Source: Thermoplasmata archaeon (GTDB taxonomy: Archaea > Thermoplasmatota > DTKX01 > GCA-020343715). From it: DNA of 10,371 bases. Position 1 is the first letter of the stretch. Each line of letters begins with the position of its first letter. The notes beneath the pieces are model-generated. The model worked only from the letters and a program-made list of their open reading frames with translations, had not been told where the DNA came from and did no database searches. The DNA lies in the NCBI GenBank assembly GCA_020343715.1, contig CP070808.1, positions 45,871 through 56,241 on the forward strand, in the 5' to 3' direction. Both the position numbers and the translations under genes were made by a program. Of this stretch, positions 1 through 5,988 are shown one piece after another.

Positions 1-153
1 GGACACCATATCAGAGGAGACGAAGGCCTCGGCCTCCCTTGCCATCCCCTCGTCGGCGTCAGCGAGGACCACAGCCTCCACGTCGGCGCCCCTGGCCAGG
101 TCGAGGGCGACGGCCCTCCCCATGGCCCCGGCACCCAGCACCAGGAACCTCAT
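1..153 (-). CDS. Saccharopine dehydrogenase-like NAD(P)-binding protein, N-terminal fragment
   Basis: Only the first 51 residues are inside the window; the gene runs off the left edge. The protein begins MRFLVLGAGAMGRAVALDLA, a first beta strand followed by a GxGxMG dinucleotide-binding loop (residues 7-12), then a second strand VEAVVLADAD (25-34) ending in an acidic residue where the ribose of NAD would be held. This start and spacing are typical of the saccharopine dehydrogenase / lysine 6-dehydrogenase-like group, which are cytoplasmic oxidoreductases of amino-acid metabolism. Other Rossmann proteins (homoserine dehydrogenase-like, TrkA-like) cannot be excluded from so short a piece. The ATG at 151-153 is chosen because a TATA-like box lies about 30 nt upstream and the glycine-rich loop lies at the usual distance from it. 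It follows the PKD gene on the same strand but has its own promoter-like signal. Confidence 0.7.
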   Translation of the reverse strand, partial: MRFLVLGAGAMGRAVALDLARGADVEAVVLADADEGMAREAEAFVSSDMVS

Positions 154-180
154 CGTCACCGACGGTTTCTAACGTGCCCG

Positions 181-192
181 GTCTATAAAATC
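181..192 (-). promoter_or_regulatory. TATA box of the saccharopine dehydrogenase-like gene
   Basis: On the minus strand this reads GATTTTATAGAC, a good archaeal TATA element. Its centre is about 33 nt from the ATG at 153, so transcription should begin within about 10 nt of the start codon and give a nearly leaderless mRNA. A GGTGA motif lies only 2 nt from the ATG, too close for normal Shine-Dalgarno use, which agrees with a very short leader. The rest of the 154-225 gap shows nothing else convincing. Confidence 0.6.
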
Positions 193-225
193 CCATCGGG
201 GGACCTGGGGTCGGTGGAGGGAGCC

Positions 226-2199
226 TCAACCCTCCCTCTCTTCCTCCTCGTCATCCTCTTCGGATCCTTCCCCGTCCTCGGACCCGTCCTCCTCGTCAAC
301 CTGGTCCTCCTCGTCGTCCCAGTCTTGGAGGAACGCCTCGTCTGGGGGCCCGCCTCGGAGCTCCTCCTCGGTGAGCTTGCGGAAGAGCTGGGAGTACTCG
401 TCATCATCCTTCTCCTCGTAGGCCTTGCCGAACAGGTCGTCGTACGTCCGTGGCTTCCTAAGCCGGTAGGCCACCGCCATGCCGAAGGCGATCACCATGA
501 GGGAGGCGAGGAGGAACAGGGCGTCGGGATTGTCCCATGGTCCAGGCTGATATTCCCTTTCCTTCCGGATGGTGACGTTCTCTACCTTGAAGTGCTCGTT
601 GCCACCATCTATGGCCCTGAGGACCACCTGGTGGACCCCGGCCTCCAGGTACACGTTGGGGGCCCTGACGCCCGGGACCCAAGGGCCTGGCTGGCCGTCG
701 TCGGTGAAGTCCCAGTGGAAGAGGAGCACCGAGCCGTCCGGGTCGGTGGAGCAGGAGGCGTCGAACCACAGCACCTCGCCCACGAAGGCGTCCTCGATGT
801 TGTACCTGATGACCAGGTTGGGCGGGTTGTTCACGTTCTCGTCGGACAGCCGGCCCACCACCGCCATGACCACGTCGTCCGAGGGCAGGTCGCCCGAAAC
901 CGTCCTGGTCATGGGGTCGTGGTGCTGCCCCGTGGCGGGGACCCAAAGGCCCCTGCCGCCATCGTACCATACGAGGGTGATGGTGTCCTCGTCCACCAGG
1001 TGCCCCGTGGAGTAGGTCAGCTCCAGCCGGGCCGAGGACCATACACCGTCGGTGACGACGGTCCTTACCGAGGGGGAGATCATGACGGTCTCGGGAGGCT
1101 CGGAGCCCGGGGGGACCACCACCTGGGCGGTGACCCGTCCCAGCTGGGTCCAGTTGATGCTCACGCTGGCACCGATGTTGGGGAACGATATGGTCTGGAG
1201 GTGGTAGACCTCCGGACCCTGGTAGAGCGCCGTCGCGCATGAGTAGAAGGCATCACGGGCGGTGAACACGAAGGAGTACATCCCCGCGGGGATGCGGACC
1301 AGGGCATGGTACCTGACGCCGTCCCTGAAGTCCTGGTCCGAGGGGTCCGAGGGCTCCATGGGGTGTCCCTCCAGGTTGCCCGGTAGGCCCACCTTGACCT
1401 GGATGGTCGACGGTGGGTCGTTGTCGTCGTCCCTGTACGTGACGGAGAAGTTGAAGCCCCCCTCTATGTCCCAAGGCCCTATGGGGGGGTCCACGCGACC
1501 GTTGGACAGCTCGGGCGGGACGTTGATCTCCACCGAGATGTTGACCACCGCCTCCCCGGGGTCGCCCACCTGGTCGAAGACGTACAGCGTCACCTGGTAC
1601 CTGCCCAGGGGGAGCCTTATGGAGAACGACGCGGTGGTGCCGATGGGGTCGATGGTCCTGTTGGTCTCCCATCGGTAGACCAGGGTCCCCCCGTCGGGGT
1701 CGAATGAGTCGCTCCCGTCGAAGTTGATGTTCCGGCCGTTGAGGAACCGTTGGCCCTCCTCGGGTGACGAAACGATGGCCACGGGCGCCTGGTTGAAGGC
1801 CCTGATGCGGATGGTGATGAAGGTCGTGCTCTCACGTCCCCCGACGTCCACCACCCTGAGCACCACGAGGACGTCCCCGGTGGTGGTGAAGGTCCTCTGG
1901 ATGATGGCCTTGTCGGGGCCGGATATGATCTGTCCCGATATGTTCCACTCGTACGTGAGGTTGTCGGGGTCCTCGTCGATGCTCTCGCTGCCGTCGAAGG
2001 TCACGGCCTCGCTGACCATGAAGTCGTCGCCGTCATCGGGGCTGCTGATGATGGCGGTGGGCGGGGCGTTGTCGGCCACGGTGGGCACGGCCATCAGGAT
2101 GAGGGCGAGCAGGCCCATCAGGGCGAGCAGGCCGATGGCTGGTAGCCGCCAGGAACCCGGCGTGTGACCCTTTTCATCGGGAGCGGGAACACCTACCAT
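226..2199 (-). CDS. PKD-domain surface protein with two membrane segments and a polyacidic tail
   Basis: 657 residues from the ATG at 2199. In order: a short polar N-terminus, a hydrophobic signal-anchor (about 18-41), PKD domain 1 (46-132, with FDGSES and TYEW), PKD domain 2 (137-226, FDGSDSFDPDGG and YRW), a beta-rich middle (228-335), another beta region containing VPPGSEPPETV and LVWYDGGRGLWVP (336-452), PKD domain 3 (457-545, FDASCSTDPDGS and FHWDF), a transmembrane helix (558-578) followed by RLRKPR, and an acidic tail in which 22 of the last 33 residues are D or E. Seven N-glycosylation sequons lie between the membrane segments. By the positive-inside rule the PKD part is outside the cell and the tail inside. 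PKD domains are Ig-like folds common in archaeal surface proteins; the partner is unknown. A GTG at 2208 is an alternative start, but the GGGTGG at 2205-2210 is well placed as ribosome site for the ATG. Confidence 0.85.
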   Translation of the reverse strand: MVGVPAPDEKGHTPGSWRLPAIGLLALMGLLALILMAVPTVADNAPPTAIISSPDDGDDFMVSEAVTFDGSESIDEDPDNLTYEWNISGQIISGPDKAIIQRTFTTTGDVLVVLRVVDVGGRESTTFITIRIRAFNQAPVAIVSSPEEGQRFLNGRNINFDGSDSFDPDGGTLVYRWETNRTIDPIGTTASFSIRLPLGRYQVTLYVFDQVGDPGEAVVNISVEINVPPELSNGRVDPPIGPWDIEGGFNFSVTYRDDDNDPPSTIQVKVGLPGNLEGHPMEPSDPSDQDFRDGVRYHALVRIPAGMYSFVFTARDAFYSCATALYQGPEVYHLQTISFPNIGASVSINWTQLGRVTAQVVVPPGSEPPETVMISPSVRTVVTDGVWSSARLELTYSTGHLVDEDTITLVWYDGGRGLWVPATGQHHDPMTRTVSGDLPSDDVVMAVVGRLSDENVNNPPNLVIRYNIEDAFVGEVLWFDASCSTDPDGSVLLFHWDFTDDGQPGPWVPGVRAPNVYLEAGVHQVVLRAIDGGNEHFKVENVTIRKEREYQPGPWDNPDALFLLASLMVIAFGMAVAYRLRKPRTYDDLFGKAYEEKDDDEYSQLFRKLTEEELRGGPPDEAFLQDWDDEEDQVDEEDGSEDGEGSEEDDEEEEREG

Positions 2200-2210
2200 T
2201 CCATCCACCC

Positions 2211-2230
2211 AGGCAGTCCGTAGACTGCCT
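2211..2230 (-). promoter_or_regulatory. Perfect leader hairpin with UACG tetraloop, upstream of the PKD gene
   Basis: On the minus strand the sequence is AGGCAGTC-TACG-GACTGCCT: an 8-bp perfect stem closed by C-G around a TACG loop. In RNA, cUNCGg tetraloops are known to be exceptionally stable. The predicted transcript start from the TATA box at 2253-2262 falls at about 2230, so the hairpin would form the first 20 nt of the mRNA, directly followed by the Shine-Dalgarno GGGTGG (2205-2210) and the ATG at 2199. It may protect the 5' end or tune translation; as double-stranded DNA it could instead be a palindromic operator over the transcript start. The structure is seen; its role is inference. 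Confidence 0.6.
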
Positions 2231-2252
2231 CGTTGTCCAATGCCGATGACCT

Positions 2253-2262
2253 CCGATAAACC
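2253..2262 (-). promoter_or_regulatory. TATA-like box of the PKD gene
   Basis: The minus strand reads GGTTTATCGG, with TTTATC as the TATA-like core. Its centre is about 27 nt before position 2230, where the leader hairpin begins, and 58 nt before the ATG at 2199. It is the only AT-rich element at a suitable distance in the otherwise GC-rich 2200-2335 gap. Confidence 0.5.
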
Positions 2263-2290
2263 TTGTGGTTACGTCTACAGGGGGGTCACG

Positions 2291-2306
2291 GAAAGGGTCA
2301 AATAGC
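2291..2306 (+). promoter_or_regulatory. Possible nadC promoter
   Basis: GAAAGGGTCAAATAGC holds a purine-rich stretch that could serve as a BRE, followed by a weak TATA-like TCAAATAG. Its centre is about 33 nt from the nadC ATG, implying a short leader of under 10 nt. A GGAG at 2328-2331 lies 4 nt before the ATG and could act as a ribosome site if the transcript starts earlier. The match is weak. Confidence 0.35.
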
Positions 2307-2335
2307 CCGGGGACGATGGTATCTGAGGGAGCGCG

Positions 2336-3157
2336 ATGACGTACAGGGAACTGCTGTTAAGCTATCTCCGCGAGGACCTGGGGGACGGGGACATCACCTC
2401 GGAGGCCCTCCTCGACGGAGAGGTTGCGGTGGCCCAGATCGTGTGCAAGGAGGATTGCGTCGTCGCGGGCATGAGGGAGACGGAGTTCCTCTTCAACCAC
2501 CAGGGGCTGGGTTGCGACTGCCATACACGCGACGGTGACCACATCACCGCGGGGACGGTGGTCCTCACGGTGCGGGGGGACGCCGGCGACATATTCAAGG
2601 TGGAGCGCCTGGCCCTCAACATCCTGATGCGGATGTCTGGCATCGCGACGCTGGTGGCGGCGCTGACCGAGCGGGTCCAGGCGGTGAACCCGGAGGTGCG
2701 CATCGCGGCCACCCGGAAGACCACCCCCGGTTTCAGGATATTCGAGAAGCGGGCCGTCATGCTGGGTGGGGGCGACCCCCACAGGATGGCCCTGGACGAC
2801 GCCGTTATCATCAAGGACAACCACATCCAGACAGTGGGAAGCGTCACCGAGTCGCTGAAGAGGGCGAAGAAGGTCTCCTTCTCCAAGAAGGTGGAGATAG
2901 AGGCCCAGAGCCTGGCGGAGGCCGAGGAGGCCGCGCGCCACGGTGCCGACATCATCATGCTGGACAACATGAGCCCGACCGCCGCCCAGGCGGCCGCCGA
3001 CGCCGTCCGCGCCATCGACCCGGACATCACCATCGAGATCTCGGGGGGCATCACCCCCGAGAACTGCGTGGACTACGCACCCATCGCAGACGTCATCTCG
3101 CTGGGATGGCTGACCCACTCGGTCAGGTCCATCGATTTTTCGCTCAACGTGGCGTGA
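2336..3157 (+). CDS. nadC: Nicotinate-nucleotide pyrophosphorylase (carboxylating)
   Basis: 273 residues, the usual length. NadC (quinolinate phosphoribosyltransferase) condenses quinolinate with phosphoribosyl pyrophosphate, releasing CO2 and pyrophosphate to give nicotinate mononucleotide in de novo NAD synthesis in the cytoplasm. The family's motifs are all visible in order: EDLGDGDIT (13-21), ERLALNIL (90-97), MSGIAT (100-105), ATRKTTPGFR (125-134) with the arginine/lysine substrate contacts, EKRAVMLGGGDPHR (137-150), IKDNH (159-163), VEIE (186-189), MLDN (208-211) and EISGGI (234-239). The N-terminal alpha/beta sandwich and C-terminal barrel are both complete and no key residue is missing. 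nadA and nadB are not beside it; the neighbours are the divergent PKD gene and nac, which has its own promoter signal. The ATG is chosen because the protein starts directly at the family's first helix. Confidence 0.96.
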   Translation: MTYRELLLSYLREDLGDGDITSEALLDGEVAVAQIVCKEDCVVAGMRETEFLFNHQGLGCDCHTRDGDHITAGTVVLTVRGDAGDIFKVERLALNILMRMSGIATLVAALTERVQAVNPEVRIAATRKTTPGFRIFEKRAVMLGGGDPHRMALDDAVIIKDNHIQTVGSVTESLKRAKKVSFSKKVEIEAQSLAEAEEAARHGADIIMLDNMSPTAAQAAADAVRAIDPDITIEISGGITPENCVDYAPIADVISLGWLTHSVRSIDFSLNVA

Positions 3158-3169
3158 GCCCCTATCCCC

Positions 3170-3183
3170 GGAAACCTTTATTG
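3170..3183 (+). promoter_or_regulatory. BRE/TATA box of nac
   Basis: GGAAACC followed by TTTATTG is a clear archaeal BRE plus TATA element in the 60-nt gap after nadC. The TATA centre near 3180 puts the transcript start at about 3206, just ahead of the GAGG at 3206-3209 and the nac start. A small inverted repeat, CCAGC-TTCT-GCTGG (3189-3202), lies between TATA and transcript start; it is too short to call an operator. Confidence 0.55.
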
Positions 3184-3217
3184 CCCTCCCAGCTTCTGCT
3201 GGCCCGAGGCGATGGTG

Positions 3218-3625
3218 ATGTTCCCGGGCGGACGCGGCATGAGCCCCAAGCAGATGAAGGCGGCGATGAAGAGGCAGGGCATCGACATGGACACCCTGGA
3301 CGGGGTCGAGAAGGTTGTCGTCCTCACCCGCGACAAGGAGATCGTTTTCGACAGGCCTGAGGTCACCGCCATATCGGCCCAGGGCACCGTCACCTACCAG
3401 GTCGTGGGAAGCCCGAAGGAGCGGGCGCGCAGTGCCGCGACCGCGGGGGCGGCGGCCGATGCCTCCGCCGAGGAGCTGGTCGAGGCCATCGCGTCGGCCA
3501 AGTACTCCGAGGAGGATGTGGAGCTGGTCATGGGCCAGACGGGGGCCTCCGAGGAGGATGTCAGGGCGGCCCTGGAAGCCTGCGAGGGCGAGGTGGCCGA
3601 GGCTATAATGAAGTTGATTAGCTGA
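3218..3625 (+). CDS. nac: Nascent polypeptide-associated complex protein (archaeal NAC)
   Basis: 135 residues. Archaeal NAC forms a homodimer that binds ribosomes near the exit tunnel and contacts emerging chains. The N-terminus MFPGGRGMSPKQMKAAMKRQ is the family's hallmark basic ribosome-binding start. Next come the NAC beta domain (about 28-70: VEKVVVLTRDKEIVFDRPEV and TYQVVG), an alanine-rich linker (about 77-90) and a C-terminal UBA domain (about 92-135: SEEDVELVMGQTGASEEDV ... EVAEAIMKL). An upstream ATG at 3212 would add two residues (MV). I prefer 3218 because the protein then begins MFPGG as in relatives and the GAGG at 3206-3209 lies 8 nt away instead of 2. The gene is convergent with the coiled-coil gene at 3651. 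Confidence 0.96.
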   Translation: MFPGGRGMSPKQMKAAMKRQGIDMDTLDGVEKVVVLTRDKEIVFDRPEVTAISAQGTVTYQVVGSPKERARSAATAGAAADASAEELVEAIASAKYSEEDVELVMGQTGASEEDVRAALEACEGEVAEAIMKLIS

Positions 3626-3630
3626 ATTTG

Positions 3631-3645
3631 CCCCACGAGTTGGGG
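3631..3645. terminator. Possible hairpin between convergent genes
   Basis: CCCCA-CGAGT-TGGGG can fold as a 5-bp stem with a 5-nt loop on either strand, in the 25-nt gap between the ends of nac and the coiled-coil gene. There is no strong T-run beside it, so termination is a guess based on position. Confidence 0.3.
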
Positions 3646-3650
3646 AAGGC

Positions 3651-3878
3651 TCACATGTCCTCGAGGAAAGCGGACACGGCGGGACGGGTCACGGCCAGCT
3701 TCATCTCCTCCACCAGCGCCTGGTAGTGGGCCAGCTGCTGCCGCACGATCTCCAGCTCGGCGCGCATCGAGCTCCGCTGCTTCCTGGGAAGGGTCGACAT
3801 GCGTCTCTCCAGGTCCTGCTTCCGCTTGGTCCACTCGTCGACCTCGCGAATCGTGTCAAGGATCCTGCGCACGTCCAT
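3651..3878 (-). CDS. Small coiled-coil protein, unknown function
   Basis: 75 residues. Not recognised. The sequence MDVRRILDTIREVDEWTKRK opens a nearly all-helical protein rich in K, R, E and Q, with a basic patch around LPRKQRSSMRAE (about 32-43) and heptad-like hydrophobic spacing on both sides, so a two-helix coiled-coil hairpin is likely. No cysteine, signal peptide or membrane segment is seen. The ATG at 3878 has an AGGTG ribosome site (3886-3890) at 7-nt spacing, while the ATG at 3884 would leave only 1 nt; this decides the start. The well-placed ribosome site, TATA box and convergent packing argue for a real gene. It could be a small accessory subunit or nucleic-acid-binding protein, but nothing shows which. 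Confidence 0.75.
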   Translation of the reverse strand: MDVRRILDTIREVDEWTKRKQDLERRMSTLPRKQRSSMRAELEIVRQQLAHYQALVEEMKLAVTRPAVSAFLEDM

Positions 3879-3922
3879 AACCATACACCTTGTTTTACCG
3901 CGTCCTGAGCGATACCGGGTAC

Positions 3923-3934
3923 GCTATTAATAGC
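3923..3934 (-). promoter_or_regulatory. Palindromic TATA element GCTATTAATAGC
   Basis: A perfect 12-nt palindrome that holds TATA-like sequence on both strands. On the minus strand it predicts a transcript start near 3902 and a leader of about 24 nt for the coiled-coil gene, with AGGTG in that leader. On the plus strand it would start a transcript near 3955, 70 nt before the GTG at 4025. Being self-complementary it could serve both directions or bind a dimeric regulator; only the minus use is well supported. Confidence 0.5.
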
Positions 3935-3990
3935 TTTTGGGGAGGGTTGGCACGTCCGGAACCCACGTGTCCAGAGCCCTCGGGGGGACG

Positions 3991-4002
3991 AAAGGGTTAA
4001 TG
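3991..4002 (+). promoter_or_regulatory. Possible promoter of the 4025-5280 operon
   Basis: AAAGGGTTAATG combines a purine-rich BRE-like part with a weak TTAAT core. Its centre is 26-27 nt before the GTG at 4025, so the transcript would begin at or next to the start codon, giving a leaderless mRNA. The remaining part of the 3879-4024 gap holds the palindromic TATA element and a broken inverted repeat (3949-3972, GGCACGT and ACGTGTCC). Confidence 0.35.
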
Positions 4003-4024
4003 GGCGGGCGGTGGATTCTGGGGC

Positions 4025-4471
4025 GTGTCCGAGGAGCTGAGCCTGACGATGGAAGCCCTGGAGGAGCTGTACCTGGCCCGGAGGGCCAGGGGCTGGGACC
4101 TCAGGGTCTACGACTACTCCTCGAACACCTGGCTCGAGGGGTCCGAGGCCTTCAGCACCCCAGGGACCTACGAGCGGGCCGTCCTGACGGGCCCAGGTAG
4201 GAGGCCCGTCCGCGTGCGGGTGCTGCCTGCTGGCGGTGATATGCTGCAGCTGGACGCGGCCTCCGTTCGGGACATGGGCATCTGGCGCGCCCTGGGTGTC
4301 CAGCTTCAGGGTCGGCACCTGGAACTGCTGGCCGGGCTCCTGGAGGGACGCGAGGACAGGGTCTCGCTGGAGGAGCTGGCTGCGCTGCTCAGGTCCTCCG
4401 ACGACCCCCTGGCGGGTCAGGTCCTGGAGGTCATCGCTCCCCTGCTCAGGGACGGGGGTGGTGGTCCATGA
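4025..4471 (+). CDS. Uncharacterised protein coupled to a GNAT acetyltransferase
   Basis: 148 residues, not recognised. The first third is mixed: a short helix (SEELSLTMEALEELYLARRA) then likely strands (WDLRVYDYSSNTWL, ERAVLTGPG, VRVRVLPAG). The last 60 residues are leucine-rich and helical (LELLAGLLEG, LEELAALLRS, VLEVIAPLLRD). No cysteines, signal peptide or membrane segment, so probably cytoplasmic. The frame is closed by a TAA at 3998-4000, and the GTG at 4025 is the first start after it; GGTGG (4010-4014) and a TATA-like box upstream support it. The ATG at 4049 is the fallback and lacks a ribosome site. Its TGA overlaps the ATG of the acetyltransferase gene (ATGA at 4468-4471), so the two are almost certainly co-translated; it may be a regulator or partner of that enzyme, which is inference from position only. 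Confidence 0.75.
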   Translation: MSEELSLTMEALEELYLARRARGWDLRVYDYSSNTWLEGSEAFSTPGTYERAVLTGPGRRPVRVRVLPAGGDMLQLDAASVRDMGIWRALGVQLQGRHLELLAGLLEGREDRVSLEELAALLRSSDDPLAGQVLEVIAPLLRDGGGGP

Positions 4472-5280
4472 CGCTGTACTCCGCCTCGTCTGTGTCCATG
4501 GAGGAGCTGGCGACGGTGTTCAACCAGGCATTCACCGACTACCTCATCGAGGTGTACTTCACCCGCCACACCCTCAAGGAGTACGTGCGCCGGCACGGGC
4601 TGGACCTGGACGCGTCCGTCGTCGTGGGATCCGAGGGCTACATGGTGGGGCTGCTCCTGTGCGGCTCCGACGGAAGCACCACCTGGAACGCGGGCATGGG
4701 GGTGCACCCAAGCTGGAGGAGGAAGGGGCTGGGTTCCCAGCTCCTGGACGAGTGGCTGGTGGGCTCCCGGAAGGCGGGTCTCCACCGTGCCCTGCTGGAG
4801 GTCATCAAGCAGAACCTGGTCGCGGCCAACATGTACAGGTCCCGTGGTTTCCGGGTGGTCAGGGACTACCAGGGCTTCGAGGGAAGGGACACGTGGACCC
4901 GGGGCCAGCCCATCAACCCGGAGCAGGTGGAGAGGGTGGAAGTCGGGGACCTGTTGGAGGATTACCGGCGAGGACACAGCTGGCAGAAGCGGCCCGACGT
5001 GCTGCGGAGGATGAACACCTTCGTGGCCCTTCGCGCCCGGGCCGATACGGCCCCCCAGGGCGAGGGGTACCTCATCTACGAGAACGTGGGCGGCCTGATG
5101 TACATATTCGACATGACGCCCAACGCCGCGGGCAGGGCGCTGCTGGAGCACGCCGTCCGTAGGGAGGGGCCACGGCTCCTGCGTGTGGTCAACGCCATAG
5201 ACCTGGTGGAGGAGGACTTCTACCGTGGTCTTGGGTTCAGGCCCTGGATAAGGAACGTGGAGATGGTGGCGACGCTCTAG
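4468..5280 (+). CDS. GNAT N-acetyltransferase with a second, degenerate GNAT lobe
   Basis: 270 residues. GNAT enzymes transfer an acetyl group from acetyl-CoA to an amine; the substrate cannot be read here. The N-terminal half is a full GNAT fold: FNQAFTDYL (18-26), strand VVVGSEGYMVGLLL (51-64), motif A GMGVHPSWRRKGLGSQLLDE (76-95) with the pyrophosphate-binding RRKGLG, then motif B LEVIKQNLVAANMYRSRGF (110-128). The C-terminal half looks like a second GNAT lobe: AVRREGPRLLRVVNAIDLVE and DFYRGLGF (250-257), matching motif B, but no R/QxxGxG loop precedes it, so it probably does not bind acetyl-CoA. Similar two-lobed proteins beginning with FxxAFxDYL occur in bacteria and archaea. GGTGG at 4458-4462 serves as ribosome site inside the upstream gene. 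It ends 23 nt before the convergent rpe gene. Confidence 0.88.
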   Translation: MTLYSASSVSMEELATVFNQAFTDYLIEVYFTRHTLKEYVRRHGLDLDASVVVGSEGYMVGLLLCGSDGSTTWNAGMGVHPSWRRKGLGSQLLDEWLVGSRKAGLHRALLEVIKQNLVAANMYRSRGFRVVRDYQGFEGRDTWTRGQPINPEQVERVEVGDLLEDYRRGHSWQKRPDVLRRMNTFVALRARADTAPQGEGYLIYENVGGLMYIFDMTPNAAGRALLEHAVRREGPRLLRVVNAIDLVEEDFYRGLGFRPWIRNVEMVATL

Positions 5281-5303
5281 GTCGTCCTGTTGGCCGGTGT
5301 CCT

Positions 5304-5975
5304 TTACCGCGACGCGGTCCCCTTGGCCGCCGCCGCCTTCAGGGCCGCCACGTTCTCCACCAGGCGCTGGTCGCCGAATATCGCGGAGCCCGCCACCAGG
5401 GCGTCGGCCCCCGCCGCCACGATCACGTCGGCGTTGTTCGGCTTCACTCCCCCGTCCACCTCTATGACCACGTCCACGCCCCGTTCGTCGATGAGCCTGC
5501 GGGCCTCCTCCAGCTTGGGCAGCTGGGTCCCTATGAATGACTGGCCCCCGAAGCCCGGGTTGACGGTCATGACCAGGAGGAGGTCCATGTCCTCGAGCAC
5601 GTGCTCGATGGCAGTGAGGGGCGTCGAGGGGTTGATGGCGACGCCGGACCTCATGCCCAGGTCCCGGATGCGGTTGAGGGTGCTGTGCAGGTGGGGGCAG
5701 ACCTCGGCGTGGACGGTCAGGTAGTCGGAGCCGGCCTTGGCCCACGATTCCAGCAGGTCCTCGGGGTTGGTGACCATCAGGTGGGTGTCGAACACGGCAT
5801 CGGTCCTGTCCCGGACCGAACGCTGGACCACCGGGCCTATTGTCAGGTTCGGCACGAAGTGGCCGTCCATCACGTCCACGTGGATCCAGTCGGCGCCCGC
5901 GGCCACCACTGCCTCCACCTGCTCCCCCAGGCGCGCGAAGTCCGCCGAGAGGATGGATGCGGAGATCTTCGTCAT
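5304..5975 (-). CDS. rpe: Ribulose-phosphate 3-epimerase
   Basis: 223 residues, normal length for the family. Rpe interconverts D-ribulose 5-phosphate and D-xylulose 5-phosphate in the non-oxidative pentose phosphate pathway using a divalent metal in a TIM barrel. The active site is complete: ILSADFARL (8-16), IHVDVMDGHFVPN (31-43) with metal ligand His32 and acid/base Asp34, HLMV (65-68) with His65, HAE (89-91), NPSTP (115-119), VNPGFGGQSF (138-147), EVDGG (172-176) with Asp173, and the phosphate-binding GSAIF (196-200). It is second in a two-gene unit behind a zinc-ribbon protein; the 7-nt gap and the AGGTGA ribosome site formed by the end of that gene fix the ATG at 5975. Many archaea make pentoses by the reversed ribulose monophosphate route, so an rpe gene suggests transketolase-based carbon shuffling here. 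Confidence 0.96.
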   Translation of the reverse strand: MTKISASILSADFARLGEQVEAVVAAGADWIHVDVMDGHFVPNLTIGPVVQRSVRDRTDAVFDTHLMVTNPEDLLESWAKAGSDYLTVHAEVCPHLHSTLNRIRDLGMRSGVAINPSTPLTAIEHVLEDMDLLLVMTVNPGFGGQSFIGTQLPKLEEARRLIDERGVDVVIEVDGGVKPNNADVIVAAGADALVAGSAIFGDQRLVENVAALKAAAAKGTASR

Positions 5976-5982
5976 GGCCGAC

Positions 5983-5988
5983 TCACCT
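5983..5988 (-). promoter_or_regulatory. rpe Shine-Dalgarno overlapping the upstream stop codon
   Basis: The minus strand reads AGGTGA, a perfect match to the archaeal anti-Shine-Dalgarno, 7 nt before the rpe ATG. Its last three bases are the TGA stop of the zinc-ribbon gene, so a ribosome finishing that gene covers the rpe initiation site. This points to translational coupling of the two genes. Confidence 0.75.

Noticed and set aside
214..1242. A 342-residue open frame on the plus strand opposite the PKD gene
   Set aside because: It lies inside the complete PKD gene on the other strand. In GC-rich DNA the antisense frames lose stop codons; its product is low-complexity (GGGDH, HHEGGEEE) without any domain.
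3189..3202. Inverted repeat CCAGC-TTCT-GCTGG in the nac promoter region
   Set aside because: Only 5 bp per arm; common by chance at this GC content and not at a decisive position.
3949..3972. Broken inverted repeat GGCACGT / ACGTGTCC between the coiled-coil gene and the 4025 gene
   Set aside because: Needs a bulge, and competing pairings (GGGTT/AACCC at 3944-3964) are as good; no gene signal depends on it.
4417..5745. A 442-residue minus-strand frame spanning the GNAT gene and part of rpe
   Set aside because: It runs antisense to GNAT and out of frame with rpe, both clear genes, so it is a product of GC-rich codon structure.
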